Source: Ceratodon purpureus
Lineage: Eukaryota; Streptophyta; Bryopsida; Pseudoditrichales; Ditrichaceae
Reading direction: 5' to 3'
DNA length: 64,000 nt
Assembly (NCBI GenBank): GCA_014871385.1
Contig: CM026424.1
Location: forward strand, 16,194,142-16,258,141
Positions 13,317 to 24,800 of this stretch are shown here, piece by piece. A program made the translations under genes and the position numbers. Every line of letters starts with the position of its first letter. Position 1 is the first letter of the stretch. The notes beneath the pieces are model-generated. The model did no database searches. It was not told the origin of the DNA and saw only the letters and a program-made list of their open reading frames with translations.

Positions 13317-14501
13317 ATGTTAAATGTTTTGTGCAGAACAATTGGCCCATTCACTGTTCAATTCATCTGCTTCAATCGTGGTTTGCGCCATGGCCGGCGC
13401 CTCGTCCCATCTCAGATTTCTTCGATGAGAAATTAGTTTCGGTGCATCTGCAAGAATATTCGAATATAGGAACAGGAAATGCTTACCAGACGCGTAGAAG
13501 GCAGCTTAATGCATGCTTCGTTCGTGAACCATCACAGCATTGCTTAGAATTGCATCAACGAGTGCAGACATTAGCCATTCTGTTTTAACCTGTACTGTAA
13601 AACCAGTCTGAGATTCTCCTCCTATTTTTTAAGCTTGCATACATCCAGAGCATGATGCGAAACAGCAAAACACTTCACCAATGGTCTGGTTCGCATTTCG
13701 TGCTAGCAAGCGCAGGGAGCTTACTATTCAGTAGGTCTCACTGCTGGATTCATATGTTCAAAACAGATGCGCGCATTGTACTGCAATATCAAACTATGAA
13801 CGACCTACACAACTGAAGCATGTACTGTACAGTACTGCAGCCTTAAATGTAAGCATGTACTACCACAGCATGTACTATTGCAGCTTGTACTACTGCAGCA
13901 TGTACTCCGTTGGCTCAATCACAAAATGCAATCCATTAAATTCACTCAGTCAGGCCGTATGTTTTTCGACAACGACTCTTCAGGGAATGGTGGGATCGCG
14001 GTACATCTCATATTATTGCAAATTCAAATTGCCAACTGTTACTACATATTGCTCATCGACTGCCATAAGCATGAAAGAATTTTCTTTTTTCTCACAACAA
14101 AGGGTGCAAGAATGTCTTGCCCAACCCTGTTACCCTGGGGTCCTGTCTCCTAAAATCTACAATACAAACTAATTCCCCTTTCTAATGCACACGTATGCCT
14201 CATCACGGGCATTTTAATTCAATCAAGTTGTGATCTATAAGCCTCCCTTGTGAACTTTACAGGGACAAAACACTCACCTATCTTCTAACTATCTATCCAT
14301 CTAGCATTGCGACCATGCAACACACCAGGAAGAAATGTTGAACTCCAAGCAACCAGGCACTTAGAAGCACAGATGGTGATCAGTTCATCGCATCCCATTC
14401 TTCTGGGGATAAACCTGTAGCTGTTGAGAATGAGAAACCTGATCTGATGAGTAAATTAATACCTGAATTTTTTGTGGAGCTACAAGTGATGATCAGTTGC
14501 C
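13317..14501. other. Intergenic between convergent GT47 and pectin methylesterase genes
   Basis: About 1.2 kb holding the 3' ends of two convergent genes. It includes a small minisatellite at about 13817-13909, where GCATGTACTACTGCA-like units of roughly 15 bp recur. I see no gene. Confidence 0.55.
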
Positions 14502-16467
14502 TTACTTGAGCGCATCGCCGGTGTAGGGGATGTTGGGGTAGCGTTTGGCCGGTACCCAGCGGTTGCCCTGGATGAACTTGCCGGCCTGGAACCGGTTGGC
14601 GTCCTTGAGAGTCTTGATCTGCTTGGACCACGGAACGCGCGCACTAATCTGCTTGGGACCGGCGCCGGGGCCCTTGCTTTCGAATTCGGCGAAGTAGGAC
14701 GTCTTCAGACCATAGTCGGAGTTGTTCCACGGTGACCAGCCCGCGGGATCGACATGGCCTTGGATGGTAGAGCGCAGCAACACTGCGGTGGAGTATGGTT
14801 TCCACGGCCTGCCGAGGAATGTCTTGAACGTCTTCTGGTTCCGTACCAGTTCTGAGGTTCCGTCGAAGATGCACTCCTGGAATGAGAAGCCCGTGGGTTG
14901 CGATCTGTCGGTCTTGCCCTGAGCGGTGTACAGGTTGGTCTGACCCACCTGAGTTGATTTCTTCGCGAGGAGCCGGCAGTTCTGGAAGACGGCGATGGAG
15001 TTTCCGAAGATGTAGTCGATGGTGCCCATGATGGTGCAATCTCGGTAGTACTGACGGTAGTTGTGGGCGTAGAGCGTGTCCTGGAACCCATCGAAGTTGC
15101 ATTGGTAGAAGGCTGCTCTGTCAGCAGTTACTCGCACCGCCACTGCTTGATGGCCTTTGGGGCCCGCCGTGTTCTGGAACGTGATGCCCTGCGCGATGAA
15201 GCCTTCCCCTTGGACAACTGCAACATCATGGACATGAAATGTGAAGAGAAGAATCCCTAGATGTCGGGGACAAGTTCTTGAAACTAGTGTAGAGAATATG
15301 ACACGGGACGGGGAGATGGTAGAGTGGAGATCACTTACTGACTGTGGCACTCATGTAAGTTGTCATGTTCTTCGTGAGCGCGACGCTGAGGCTGCCTGTG
15401 ATGATGGTGGTTCTCACGCCATCGCCTCGGAACATAATGTTTGTTAGGGGTTTGTTGATGATGACCTGCTCTTTATATGTGCCTTTCTTGATACAGATCA
15501 AGAACAAGCCCGTGACATCCTCCGGGGTTTTTTTAAGAGCGTCCATGATTGTGGTGAAGTTCCCGGATTTGTCTTGTGCGACTGTGATGTTGCAAGGGAC
15601 GACTGCAGGCTTGGCTTGGAGAAGGTGGCGACGTTGCTCAGCACCCAACCATTCCGGAATATCACTGACGATGTCCTCGTTCTCGCTAGCGAGTAGCCGA
15701 CGGCGGTGTTGATCACTGAATTCATCGATGGGAGAGGTAGCCCAGAGTAATAGGTTGTTGCCGAATTTGGAGAACGCATTCACGAATGCTAGAGCGATGC
15801 TAAAAAGCTCGTTTGTTTTGGCACTAATGACTCGCACGGAATCCCCAAGACCCCCTTCAATCTCCTCCAACGCATCGATGCAAGTGGTGTGAAACTCCAT
15901 AGCCGCAGACAGGCGCGTCTTGATGTCGTCGAACGCATCTTTGAGAGCGTCAGAATCGGTGGAATTCAGTGCTGCGATAACAGCATTCATCTCTTCCGCT
16001 GCGGTGCTCAGCGTGTCGAGACAAACCTCCACCGCGGGAGCATTCTCAGGGGTCTCGGAATTTCGGACCGCCAAACGAGTCTCGACTAAGCCCTCGGAGG
16101 CTGCGGTCGCCGTAGTCTTGGTGAACACTTGCGCATTTGTGTGGGTGGAATTCGCAAGCGTCTCGCTACAGGTCTCCGGGTACTGCGATGCCGCGCAGGC
16201 TGCCGTCACCGGTGCTGGTGTTACGACGGGCTTGGTGTCCTCAGTGTCTGTGCTTTTCAAACTAAGTGTTACTGGAACGATAATGGCGATCAAGACCGCG
16301 ACTAAGGCTATCGCCAAGAAAACCACGAGGCATTTGCGTCTGGAGCTTCTGGAGTCCGTTTGCTCCCCCACGTAGAACGCTCTCTCATCCTCCCCGGCAT
16401 CCTCCTTGCTGTTCCACACCATCTTGAAAAATTCCGACAACTTTCCTCGCAAGTTTGCAGCATGCAT
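14502..16467 (-). CDS. Pro-pectin methylesterase (PMEI domain plus pectinesterase domain)
   Basis: This enzyme removes methyl groups from cell-wall homogalacturonan, stiffening or loosening the wall. Two exons, 15339-16467 and 14502-15217 (intron phase 1, GT-AG), give 614 aa. Residues 46-70 are a membrane segment (CLVVFLAIALVAVLI...). About 85-250 form the PMEI inhibitor domain with its spaced cysteines. RRRLL (255-259) and RRHLL (279-283) are the usual subtilase processing sites that free the mature enzyme. The catalytic domain shows GITFQNTAGP, FYQCNFDGFQDTLYAH, the Asp of DYIFGNS, and the Arg/Trp of FLGRPWKPYS, so all expected active-site residues appear present. Length and layout are typical of plant type I/group 2 enzymes. 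It is convergent with the upstream GT47 gene. No disruption is seen. Confidence 0.93.
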
Positions 16468-17627
16468 TCACTGCTTCCTTCACAGCAGCTTCCAGCCACT
16501 TCAAGGTCTCTCCAGCACAGACTGCACGACGATGAAACTAGGTAGATTAGCAGAGCCTAAATTCTCTCGCACATCATGCAAAGGCACTTCTTTGTAGTGT
16601 CTCAACACAAGGAGACCCACATTTATGACGGTCGACAATTCCGGGACACCATGCATGCTTATCGACATCTGAACAACATACCAGTCCTACTATCCAAACA
16701 TGTAAAAATTCCATTCTCGACTAGCTTCCTAAGAAGCTTATCCAGACCACACTCTCTCCAGTACGACCACAACACAGACGATTCATTCCTTCAAAAACCT
16801 ATCAAAAAAAACCAAAAGCTATGTTCTTTCCAAAAACTCAAGGAAGATTGAAATCTAGATTCTTTGTGACGAGCGCCTACATACCTCGTGTTCAACACCC
16901 TCTTCCACAGATCCAACAAAAAACTCTCCACTGCAGCAACTTCAACTTCGAATCTTCACAATGCACCAGCAGAACAACACCCTACTCTCAACAAGATCTG
17001 GACGTGCACTGCAGGAGGCACCTAGTGATCGACATACACGGTCCCCCAAGTCCACCCTCCCGTGGGCACTGGAACTAGTCGAGATGGAGATGGTATGCAG
17101 GAAGTACCAACTACTACACACTCACTCACTCACCCACCCCATCAACCCACCTGACAGCAACAACCGGAGAGCATGCTAATGAGCATGGTACTAACTCAGA
17201 GCCAGCGACGCCGAAGGCCGAGGAGAAGCACGGCACTACGCTGGTGCTTGCGCGAAGCTCGAAGGTCCAGGTTGTGGATCCGACTGCCAAGGCTGCCGAA
17301 CTTCCGCAGGGGCGCGTCCGACGGAACTGGCAGGCTATATTTCGCCGCTCCAGCCACCTCTAGCGCCTGAAATCATGCCTTTCGCCAGCTTCCGGAGGGA
17401 TTCGGAGCTCATGGGGCTCACGATCCAACCAGTCACGGCGTCGCCACTGGGCTTCGGATAATTTATGTTCCGGTTACTGTTCATGTAGGCGGGAAGTACA
17501 TTTTGGCCGTAGTACGAATTGGACCACGGTGGCAACTGAGTAGGCTTTACCGTAAGAAAAAGAGATTTTCACTGGATTTCTGGTAAGTGTTTGTTTCTGT
17601 GGGTCTGCAAGAATAAATAGGAATGTG
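16468..17627. other. Pectin methylesterase upstream region and unidentified coding-like stretch
   Basis: Mostly promoter and 5' leader sequence. Between about 17170 and 17370 the plus strand is GC-rich and stays open in two frames; one reads EHANEHGTNSEPATPKAEEK followed by LVLARSSKVQVVD, and the opposite strand from 17535 to 17335 is also open (DAVTGWIVSPMSSESLRKL). The composition looks coding, but I do not recognise a family. It may be a remnant or an exon of a small gene. Confidence 0.3.
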
Positions 17628-17633
17628 TTTAAA

Positions 17634-17937
17634 TCCCCGGTGGTCTTAATGACGGGGCGGGCCCAACCCTCCTCCTCCCCATTCTCCTCCCCTCGCTGTT
17701 TCTATTTTTAGTGGGCATGCGGCCCTTTTTTAGTAAATTTTATATTTTTAATGGAATCTGGGACTCCAAACTAATTGTGGGGACCCACTAAATTATTATC
17801 AGTTGGTTTAAGTATTTTTTAATCTTTTTTTAAATTTAATTTTCTTCTACATTAACAAGCAAAATATAGGGGGCTTTTTGCCCCCTCCAATGAGAGCCCT
17901 CGTTGGGGCCCGCCCCGTCATTAAGACCACCAGGGGA
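17634..17937. mobile_element. Short TIR element (MITE), 304 bp
   Basis: Two nearly perfect inverted repeats of about 35 bp bound this element. The left starts TCCCCGGTGGTCTTAATGAC and the right, read in reverse, is the same with one extra T and one extra C. Identical TTTAAA (17628-17633 and 17938-17943) flanks both ends as a likely target duplication. The interior is AT-rich and non-coding. It was mobilised by a transposase encoded elsewhere. A TTTAAA or TTAA target could fit a piggyBac-like or other superfamily, so the class is left open. Confidence 0.75.
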
Positions 17938-18173
17938 TTTAAAGACGGGGGGGTTTGAACCGTCCAGCTTCGCGACATGTGTCGGTTTGCCAGGTCGTCC
18001 TGCTGCTCCTCCTCTTCTGATGTGTTCATCAAGACATGAAGCATTTTGTATTCTGCAACGTGTAGCTTCACGAAAACCATGACAAACCGGAAACCAATAA
18101 TGGCTGCCTAATATGGACAAATGACTACACATAGGACATGATATTCTTTTTCACCTAAATGTCAATCCACTTA

Positions 18174-18565
18174 AGGTAAAGGGTTGTATTCCCGAGCGGG
18201 TTGCAATCCCGACCCCTACTGATTGGGGAAGGGGTGTCAGGAACCAAGCAGCCTTACTTGATTAAGTGACCAAGAGGGTTCTAATTACGTCCATACTTGG
18301 GAAAACTGAAAGTTTATGAGTGCCAAAGCGTTCTATTTTCAGAATCCAACCGCTCATGAATGTAGGACTCTAGTGAATGGTTAATAGCCACTCTATGCCT
18401 TCAGACTCAAAAATTCATAGAAAATTGTAAAAATGCTCAAAAATTTAATTTTTGAGGGGCTGCCTTTGCAATAGCTTTGCGGAGCATCCAAAAATATATA
18501 AAAAAATCTTTCACAAGTCTAAGTATGCAAACCTGAAATTCAGTCGGGAATACAACCCTCTACCT
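18174..18565. mobile_element. Short TIR element, Tc1/mariner-like by its TA target
   Basis: Inverted repeats of about 22 bp with one mismatch (left AGGTAAAGGGTTGTATTCCC; right in reverse AGGTAGAGGGTTGTATTCCC) enclose 392 bp of non-coding sequence. A TA dinucleotide flanks both ends (18172-18173 and 18566-18567), as for Tc1/mariner elements. The superfamily call rests only on the TA and is tentative. Confidence 0.6.
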
Positions 18566-18671
18566 TAGAACACAGAATGCGGAAGAAAAGTGAACTCAAT
18601 ATATTGCAGTGATGGCAAAGATGATAGGCAAAAGAATTGGGTTTATCTTTCCACATTCACTTGGGGGGGGA

Positions 18672-19393
18672 AGCACAATAAAGTGTACCAAAAAAGTGGT
18701 TAACTATTTGACAGTTTCAGCCCTATGTGTAAACGGTAGAGAAAGTGGCATGTAGGACTTCTTGATTGAAAATTAAGTTCGGAATACGGAATTTAGACTT
18801 GATGTTCTACAACTTCCCAAATTTGCGGAAGAAGATGTTGAGTTTAGACACCTCTACGAACACCATAAAGTCAGACAAAGTGAAAGCTGTCATTTGGAAA
18901 AGTGATCGTTTTACATTGTATTTACAACAAAAATCACTTTTGACTTCGCGGGGACCTCCGTTTGTACACTACACTTGTAGAAATGATCTGGACAGCTGTG
19001 GTTGGAATTCTAGATTGACCAAAAGTGTCTAAAATACGTTTTTAAGATGCTCTTTTCCGTGAAACTTTTGGGGAGTTTTTTTTCACCGAACATTGTTTTT
19101 TAAATTGAAAAAAACATCCTCTAAAGACAATAGAGGTCCCCAAATGAAGAAATTAAGACTTTGAAAAAGTTCATTTTCGTGATTTAGAACTAGGGGTCAA
19201 AATAAGTTTCAATTGAAGATGTTTTTTTATGAAGATGTATATAAGACACCTTGTGACACCCTAAAAAGCGACTAAAATGTTCAAAAACTACACCAAAATG
19301 CTCAAAATCAGCTTTGAGCTTTAAAAAACAGCACACTTCATATTCACTTCCTAGTGATCACATGTTGCACTTTGTGGTCCACTTTATTGTGCT
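18672..19393. mobile_element. Candidate non-autonomous TIR element, about 720 bp
   Basis: The ends share AGCACAATAAAGTG followed by a diverged ACCA/AAA/TG tract in inverted orientation, about 27 bp in all. The interior is non-coding (an 88-codon frame at 18766-19032 has no recognisable motif). No convincing target duplication was found, so the exact ends are uncertain. Confidence 0.5.
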
Positions 19394-19477
19394 CTCACCC
19401 TTGGCAATTATCAAATTCTAAGACCTAAACCCGAAACCTGCCTAGACAGTTGGCTAGCCTAAAGTCTTTGCACTTCA

Positions 19478-21561
19478 TCAATCCATGTGCAACGGCCGGC
19501 CTACATGCAATGTCTCTGGCCCGCTCATGGAGATGTGAAGAGTTGCCATTTTGAAATCGACACTGAATACAACATGCAAAAGGCGGCTGGCTTGGACATC
19601 CTTGAACAAAGGCTTCATTACGAAGTCCAGGATCACATATTCCACAACCACTTCATCCTGAAGAAGTTTACCGTACCTACCACCGGTACTGAATCTCTCC
19701 ATGTGCTCCTCCGGTTTAGATCCATCCCTGAGTAGTTCAAAACCCCAGCGCAATGGAGATAGCAAAAAATCCAAGAAGCCCTTAGCTCCGTACAAGGGCC
19801 CAACATCTGGCGATAAGACTGCATCCTTGGGAATGATCGTGCACACTGCCATGTAAAACTCATACTGATATTGGCGCTCATAAACCGTTCCATCTGTGGT
19901 GTTTCGGGACTCAGAAAAATTTCAGCCGATGGGGGTCAAGCCTTTCAATCACTTGGCGGACGAATTCCAAAATACCATCCTTCTCAATGCTAGCAATAGT
20001 TGAGTCACCGCTGCAATACAACTCGCGATATAGAAACTCCCTATCATATTAGGGGAAAAATCAGGTCTCCAACGGGCCTTGTAAGACAGCCCGGATTAGG
20101 TGAGCTTCCTGCCCGCTGACACTTCTCTTCGAAATCTCATTGGTCGATATCCTGCCCGCTGACAACAAAATTCGCCTCGCTGACAGCAGGATTCGCTGAC
20201 AGCAGGATTCGCTGACAACAGGATCCGCTGACAACGAGATTCGGTACTGTCCAATGGGGTGATAGCAGTGGGCACACGGTCGGTGACAGTGTCATTACTG
20301 CTTATATTGTCCAATGGGGGGGGTGGGGTGGGGTGGGGTGGGGAAGGGAAGCGATTGGCTGGACCCCCCAAATGCCAACTACTGTCACTGCTGGCAGCAT
20401 TTGGCGACCTGCTGGCACAGTTGGTGCCAGCAGGTAAAGTGCACGGGTATGGCAAAAATTTTGGCACAGAAAACATGGAAAAGGCCCGTTGGAGACCCCA
20501 AACTTCTCCTAATGGAAGCTGGGATGGGAAGCTAAACCGTCCCTTTTCCTCAATAACTTGGCCCCACTTGACTGCTAAATGAGCTGCATCTAAGGCCCTT
20601 GGAACAACGACCGGGGTGCTGGCTCCTCTCGCACCAGCGATCTCAGCATTGATCTCATGCTTTCTGAATCATGTTTCTTACCCATTATAGCTTTATTCAA
20701 TTTATACAGACTCCGCAAAGAAGAGAGAGAATCATAAAAGCTCGATGATAATAACAAGCTGCGTGCTTTCCCCTTCTTGTCGGCTGGTACGTTTTGCAGG
20801 CCTTGTCCTTTCAACCAATCCAGCACATGGACCATTAAACCAGGCTATCTCTGTGTGAAGGTGAAAACGTACTCTCTTAAGTCGTTGAATGGCGCAAGTT
20901 CATCACCAACCCCAAGCTCCTTTTGGCACCAACTTTCCCAGAGCTCCGTGGCCTCAGTCGATGTCAGCTGCAGAGATACGGTGATATCATCGGTTAGCTA
21001 AAGGCCGACACTTGAGCTCCGACCAAAACCCCCAGGTGTATAAGCAGTCTTAAGAGTGGCCGCAAGTTCGCTGCCCCATGCCGACACAACAATCATGCGT
21101 AGGTGTGGTTTAAACCCACCCATTACAGATTTAAGAGTACCCCAGAGCGTCAAATTCATGTGAATGCCCGCTTGCCCCTCATCGACTAGGAGGAGGTTAG
21201 GTCTTCTTTCTGGATTCGTCCCCGTACACTTGGGCGGTGATCGGATTCCAGTAAGATTAATGCCTGGGTACCACTCTGCCCATAGGCTCTCAAATGTCTT
21301 TCCAGAAACTTCCGCAAGGCTGATATAATACACATTCTCGAAGATTGTCGGGGTGATTATCTGCGCTACCAGCTGCAACAAAGATGTTTTGGCACTACCT
21401 GGAGGCGCGCGGATAAGAATCGCGCCCAGTTCGTCGACAAGCTCACAAAGCTTCCTTGCTGTTTCGACCCGCATGCTGTAGTAAGAATTCCTGCGAGCAT
21501 TGATGCCCTCTTCCACATGTCCAACCAGCTTCCAGGGCCGAAAACGCAATTCTGCACGCAA
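19478..21561 (-). pseudogene. Broken Crinkler-type (CR) P-loop NTPase/nuclease gene (fossil)
   Basis: Two separated parts of one family read on the minus strand. The first (20998-21561) is a P-loop NTPase with a Walker A motif APPGSAKTS and a Walker B-like NLLLVDEGQ. A middle portion follows (about 20590-20990). The last (19478-20040) matches the C-terminal restriction-endonuclease-like region of Crinkler-type proteins, with FLLSPLRWGFELLRDG, EEHMERF and VEYVILDF. This NTPase-plus-nuclease order is the known plan of CR effector proteins found in oomycetes, fungi and some early land plants. The copy is broken, with several breaks, and a repeat-rich stretch separates the middle and last parts. 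Any N-terminal header would lie to the right, beyond the Merlin insertion. The family call is from memory of motifs. Confidence 0.55.
20150..20250. repeat. Minisatellite of GCTGACAGCAGGATTC-like units
   Basis: Five or so imperfect units of about 16 bp (TGACAGCAGGATTCGC and variants with TGACAACAGGATCCGC). A G-rich run, GGGGGGGTGGGGTGGGGTGG, follows at about 20316-20342 and could form a G-quadruplex. Confidence 0.65.
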
Positions 21562-21989
21562 TAAGATTTTGATTAACCCACGTACGCCACACCTTCAATT
21601 ATTACCCGAGCTCAAAACTGATAGACGGATCAAAATTGGGGCACCAGATGTCAACATAGTGGACCATGCACTGAAATCACACAACAACTGATGAACGCGG
21701 GACACATGTAGCAGAGGTGACCTCCGGCCATGGCCCCGGGGTAGGGAAGGGTCGGGGCAGGGGGACCCGGCGCCAACTGGACGGGCAGTCCCCCTCATCC
21801 AACTTGCCCCCTTTCCCTCCGTCCACTGGACGGATGCAAAATCCAGTGGACGGACGGCGCCTTCCTTGGACGGATGGGGGGCACAATTTCAGATTTAAAT
21901 GGGTTAAAATTTCAGACTTAAATGAGTTTATTTTGAAATTCATTCTCACTCAATATTTTTCAGTGGAGAGCTCCTTGAAAAAATTTAAA

Positions 21990-22207
21990 TCATTTGAGAG
22001 TGATGAAATAAATTGAAATTAAAAATGAAATTACATTGATGTGAGAATAAATTTGAAGTTGAGAGTGAGAAAACAAATTGAAATTGAAATTGGAATTACA
22101 TTGATGTGAGAAAGAATTTGAATTTGAGGGTGATAAAATAAATTGAAATTGAAATTGGAATTACATTGATGTGAGAATAAATTTGAATTTGAGGGTGATA
22201 AAATAAA
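21990..22207. repeat. 65-bp tandem repeat inside the Merlin element, about 3 copies
   Basis: TTACATTGATGTGAG recurs at 22031, 22096 and 22161, exactly 65 bp apart, within longer units of the form GAATTTGAGGGTGATAAAAT plus AAATTGAAATTGGAA. The units are AT-rich and non-coding. Confidence 0.8.
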
Positions 22208-23522
22208 TTTTAAATTATAGTTACACCAAAGTCGAAAATGATTTGACTTTCAGAATGGAAAAGGAGTTTCAAATTAAAATACCAAATTGAAGTGTAGAGT
22301 ATTTTGACTTTAGAATGAGGAATTCATTTGAGTTTCAAATTGTGTTGAAGTGGCAAAATATTTGAATTTCAAAATGACAAAATATTTTTAAAATGATTGA
22401 ATATATGAATTGGAATGTGATTTGAATTTGAGCATAATTAAGAATTTTAAGGATGATTATATCTTCTGGTACAAATTAAGTATCTTATGAATTCAAGAAA
22501 GGGTAAGAAATTTAAAAATAATACATTACACTAAATTGATAAATAATCTCAAATTCAAAACAATTAAAAAATGTGGGTTCTAACCGAGTATTATGAAATA
22601 ATTTATAATCAAATTTAAAGAAAATTTATTTTTTAAATCTTCTATTACTAATTTAATTTACATGTGTATATTCAGATATTGCATTACTAATGAATAATGC
22701 CAAATACATGGAGTAAATTTATAAATATTGATGATGGAACATTATGGATTGTAAAAATTCATATTTAAATACTTATTGAGTTAATTTTTATACATATTAT
22801 AGTTTATATTAATTCTTTCAAATTTTGTAAGAAGAATTTGTATTCCGGACATAGTGTGTTGAAAAGTATTGTACAAGATTCTACAAAACATATAGAAAAT
22901 TGTATATGTTAAAACAATCAAAAAATTACTAAAATGATGAATAATTGAATATTTCAAATATGCCACATCTTTCGATTTGCATAGTTTCGGTAAATATTAT
23001 TATTATTATGGGAAAGAATATAGATGAAATAAAAATAAAGACTACCTCAAATATAGCAAGTATATAAAGTACATAGCATGTATACTAAAAACCATGGAAG
23101 TATAGATCACTATGAATTATAAAATAGAATCTATATTAATTATAGCATGTACCAAAAACATACCAAACACATATTAAAAATCACATGATCACGCATTAAG
23201 GTATGAGCTAAAATAGTAAGTATACTAAGATAGTAGATATACAAAATACACTAAATATAGTAATAATACTAAATATAGTACATGTAATAAATATAATGAA
23301 TCGAGTAAACATATGAAATATACTATAAATAATGAGTATACTAAATATACTGAAATGCTAAATATAGTATTTATATTAAATATAATAACTATACTAAATA
23401 TAATATAATAAAATATACTCAATACATGAAATATAATAGATGTAATAAATAAAAATATAATAATACTCTATACTATAAAAACATACTAAATATAAATACC
23501 GTCTATAATAGTAAATACTAAA

Positions 23523-24446
23523 TCAAGCTGCACCATCAATCTCATGATGGTACTGCAATATATGCTGTACTAAAACGTGGAATGCCATGCCTGGAGATCG
23601 AACATACTTCCGCCGCCAAATAAACTCCGCAAAATAACCATCGTAATGATCCTTCACCGTACCGTACCTAGGCAAAGATCTCTTGACCGCACTCCAAGTC
23701 CCCTCAATGGTGTTCGTATGAACACCGGTCACTGGATCTCTGAAATGCAAAGTATGATTCACCGACTGGTGAAAATATCCAAGCCGTGAAAGGCGCTCCG
23801 TGTTATACGCTCTCCAACAATCACTCAAAATAGTGGTCCCGGGCTCGACATACTTGACAATAATCTCCTCTAAAGTCAAGGCCGTCCGGTCTGCTACACA
23901 AGTCAAAAAAACCTTCTTCGAACTACGCTCAACACCACCAAATACCCACTGCCCTTCTACCCTACGGCCCCGGTGAAATTTTCGTTTACCAAACTTACTC
24001 TCATCTATCTCAACAAACTTTCCAACACCACCAATTCTCTCCACATCCTCATTAGTCACGGCGAGAAAACAAATCTCCCGACAATAATTATACCAGTCAA
24101 CGGAAGTGTGGTTATCCGAAACACCTGCATGAAACCTTGCGTTGAGCTGCATCTCTTTGTTACTCCAACAGTACATCAACGTCAGCGCCTGCTTCAAAGT
24201 TAACTTGGACTTAAAAAACCATGTCCCATGACGCGCCGATAAAACTCGCCGACATCGCCGATGCGAACATCTCCATTGGAATCCGTCAAGGCGCCGCCGC
24301 TCACGCACACGCCCCATAGGTCTCCCACAATGAACACAATCCCGGGCATTTGGAATTAATCCAAGGTCACCCGCAAAGGCTACACAAGCCTCCAAGGTGG
24401 AAGTGCGGGATGCAAATTCATGCATGGAGAGAATTTGGACATCCAT
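23523..24446 (-). CDS. Merlin (ISXO2/IS1595-like) transposase, 307 aa, uninterrupted
   Basis: This DDE-type transposase would cut and paste the surrounding element. Near the N terminus is a zinc ribbon, CVHCGRPMG then CSHRRCRR. The ISXO2-like catalytic region follows, with the first Asp in VEIDESKFGKRKFHRG, the GQWVFGGVERSSKKVF strand, the second Asp in ILSDCWRAY, and the third acidic residue in NTIEGTWSAVKR. Length and motif order match IS1016/Merlin transposases. The frame is open from ATG to stop with no intron needed, so the protein may be functional. It occupies the right third of the element, transcribed inward from the right inverted repeat. A domesticated host gene is possible in principle, but intact ends and target duplication argue for a mobile copy. 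Confidence 0.85.
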   Translation of the reverse strand: MDVQILSMHEFASRTSTLEACVAFAGDLGLIPNARDCVHCGRPMGRVRERRRLDGFQWRCSHRRCRRVLSARHGTWFFKSKLTLKQALTLMYCWSNKEMQLNARFHAGVSDNHTSVDWYNYCREICFLAVTNEDVERIGGVGKFVEIDESKFGKRKFHRGRRVEGQWVFGGVERSSKKVFLTCVADRTALTLEEIIVKYVEPGTTILSDCWRAYNTERLSRLGYFHQSVNHTLHFRDPVTGVHTNTIEGTWSAVKRSLPRYGTVKDHYDGYFAEFIWRRKYVRSPGMAFHVLVQHILQYHHEIDGAA

Positions 24447-24710
24447 TGCTCAAGTGAATTGTTTTTTACAAACTTCAAAAAATGTGAAGTAAATAAAATA
24501 ATTCAACTTGGAGTGAGAGGGAGTTTTAGTGAAAATGTGTGATGCAAATAAAATCCGACCATACTAATTGTAATGCTAACAACATGGGTTTTGGCCATGG
24601 AGTTGAAGTGGTTCTCAAAAAACCCTCCCAGTTGAACAGTCGAAGGTCTGATGGCGAAGGGATGGGAAGGGTCGGGATGGAGGGGGCGAAGGGAAGGGAT
24701 GAGGGAAGGG

Positions 24711-24800
24711 TCGGGATGGAGGCGCGAAGGGAAGGGGTCGGGATGGAGGCGCGAAGGGAAGGAGTCGGGATGGAGGCGCGAAGGGAAGGATGGGGTCGGG
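24711..24800. repeat. 27-bp tandem repeat near the Merlin right end, 3 copies
   Basis: TCGGGATGGAGGCGCGAAGG starts at 24711, 24738 and 24765, a 27-bp period, in a G-rich subterminal zone rich in GGGAAGGG. Subterminal repeats can be transposase binding sites; that role is inference. Confidence 0.75.

Noticed and set aside
17941-17970. GGTTTGAACCGTCC resembling a tRNA T-arm
   Set aside because: No matching acceptor or anticodon arms within 90 bp.
22020-22210. 65-bp repeats considered as a satellite or CRISPR
   Set aside because: Only three direct, gapless copies inside the Merlin element; simple internal tandem repeats.
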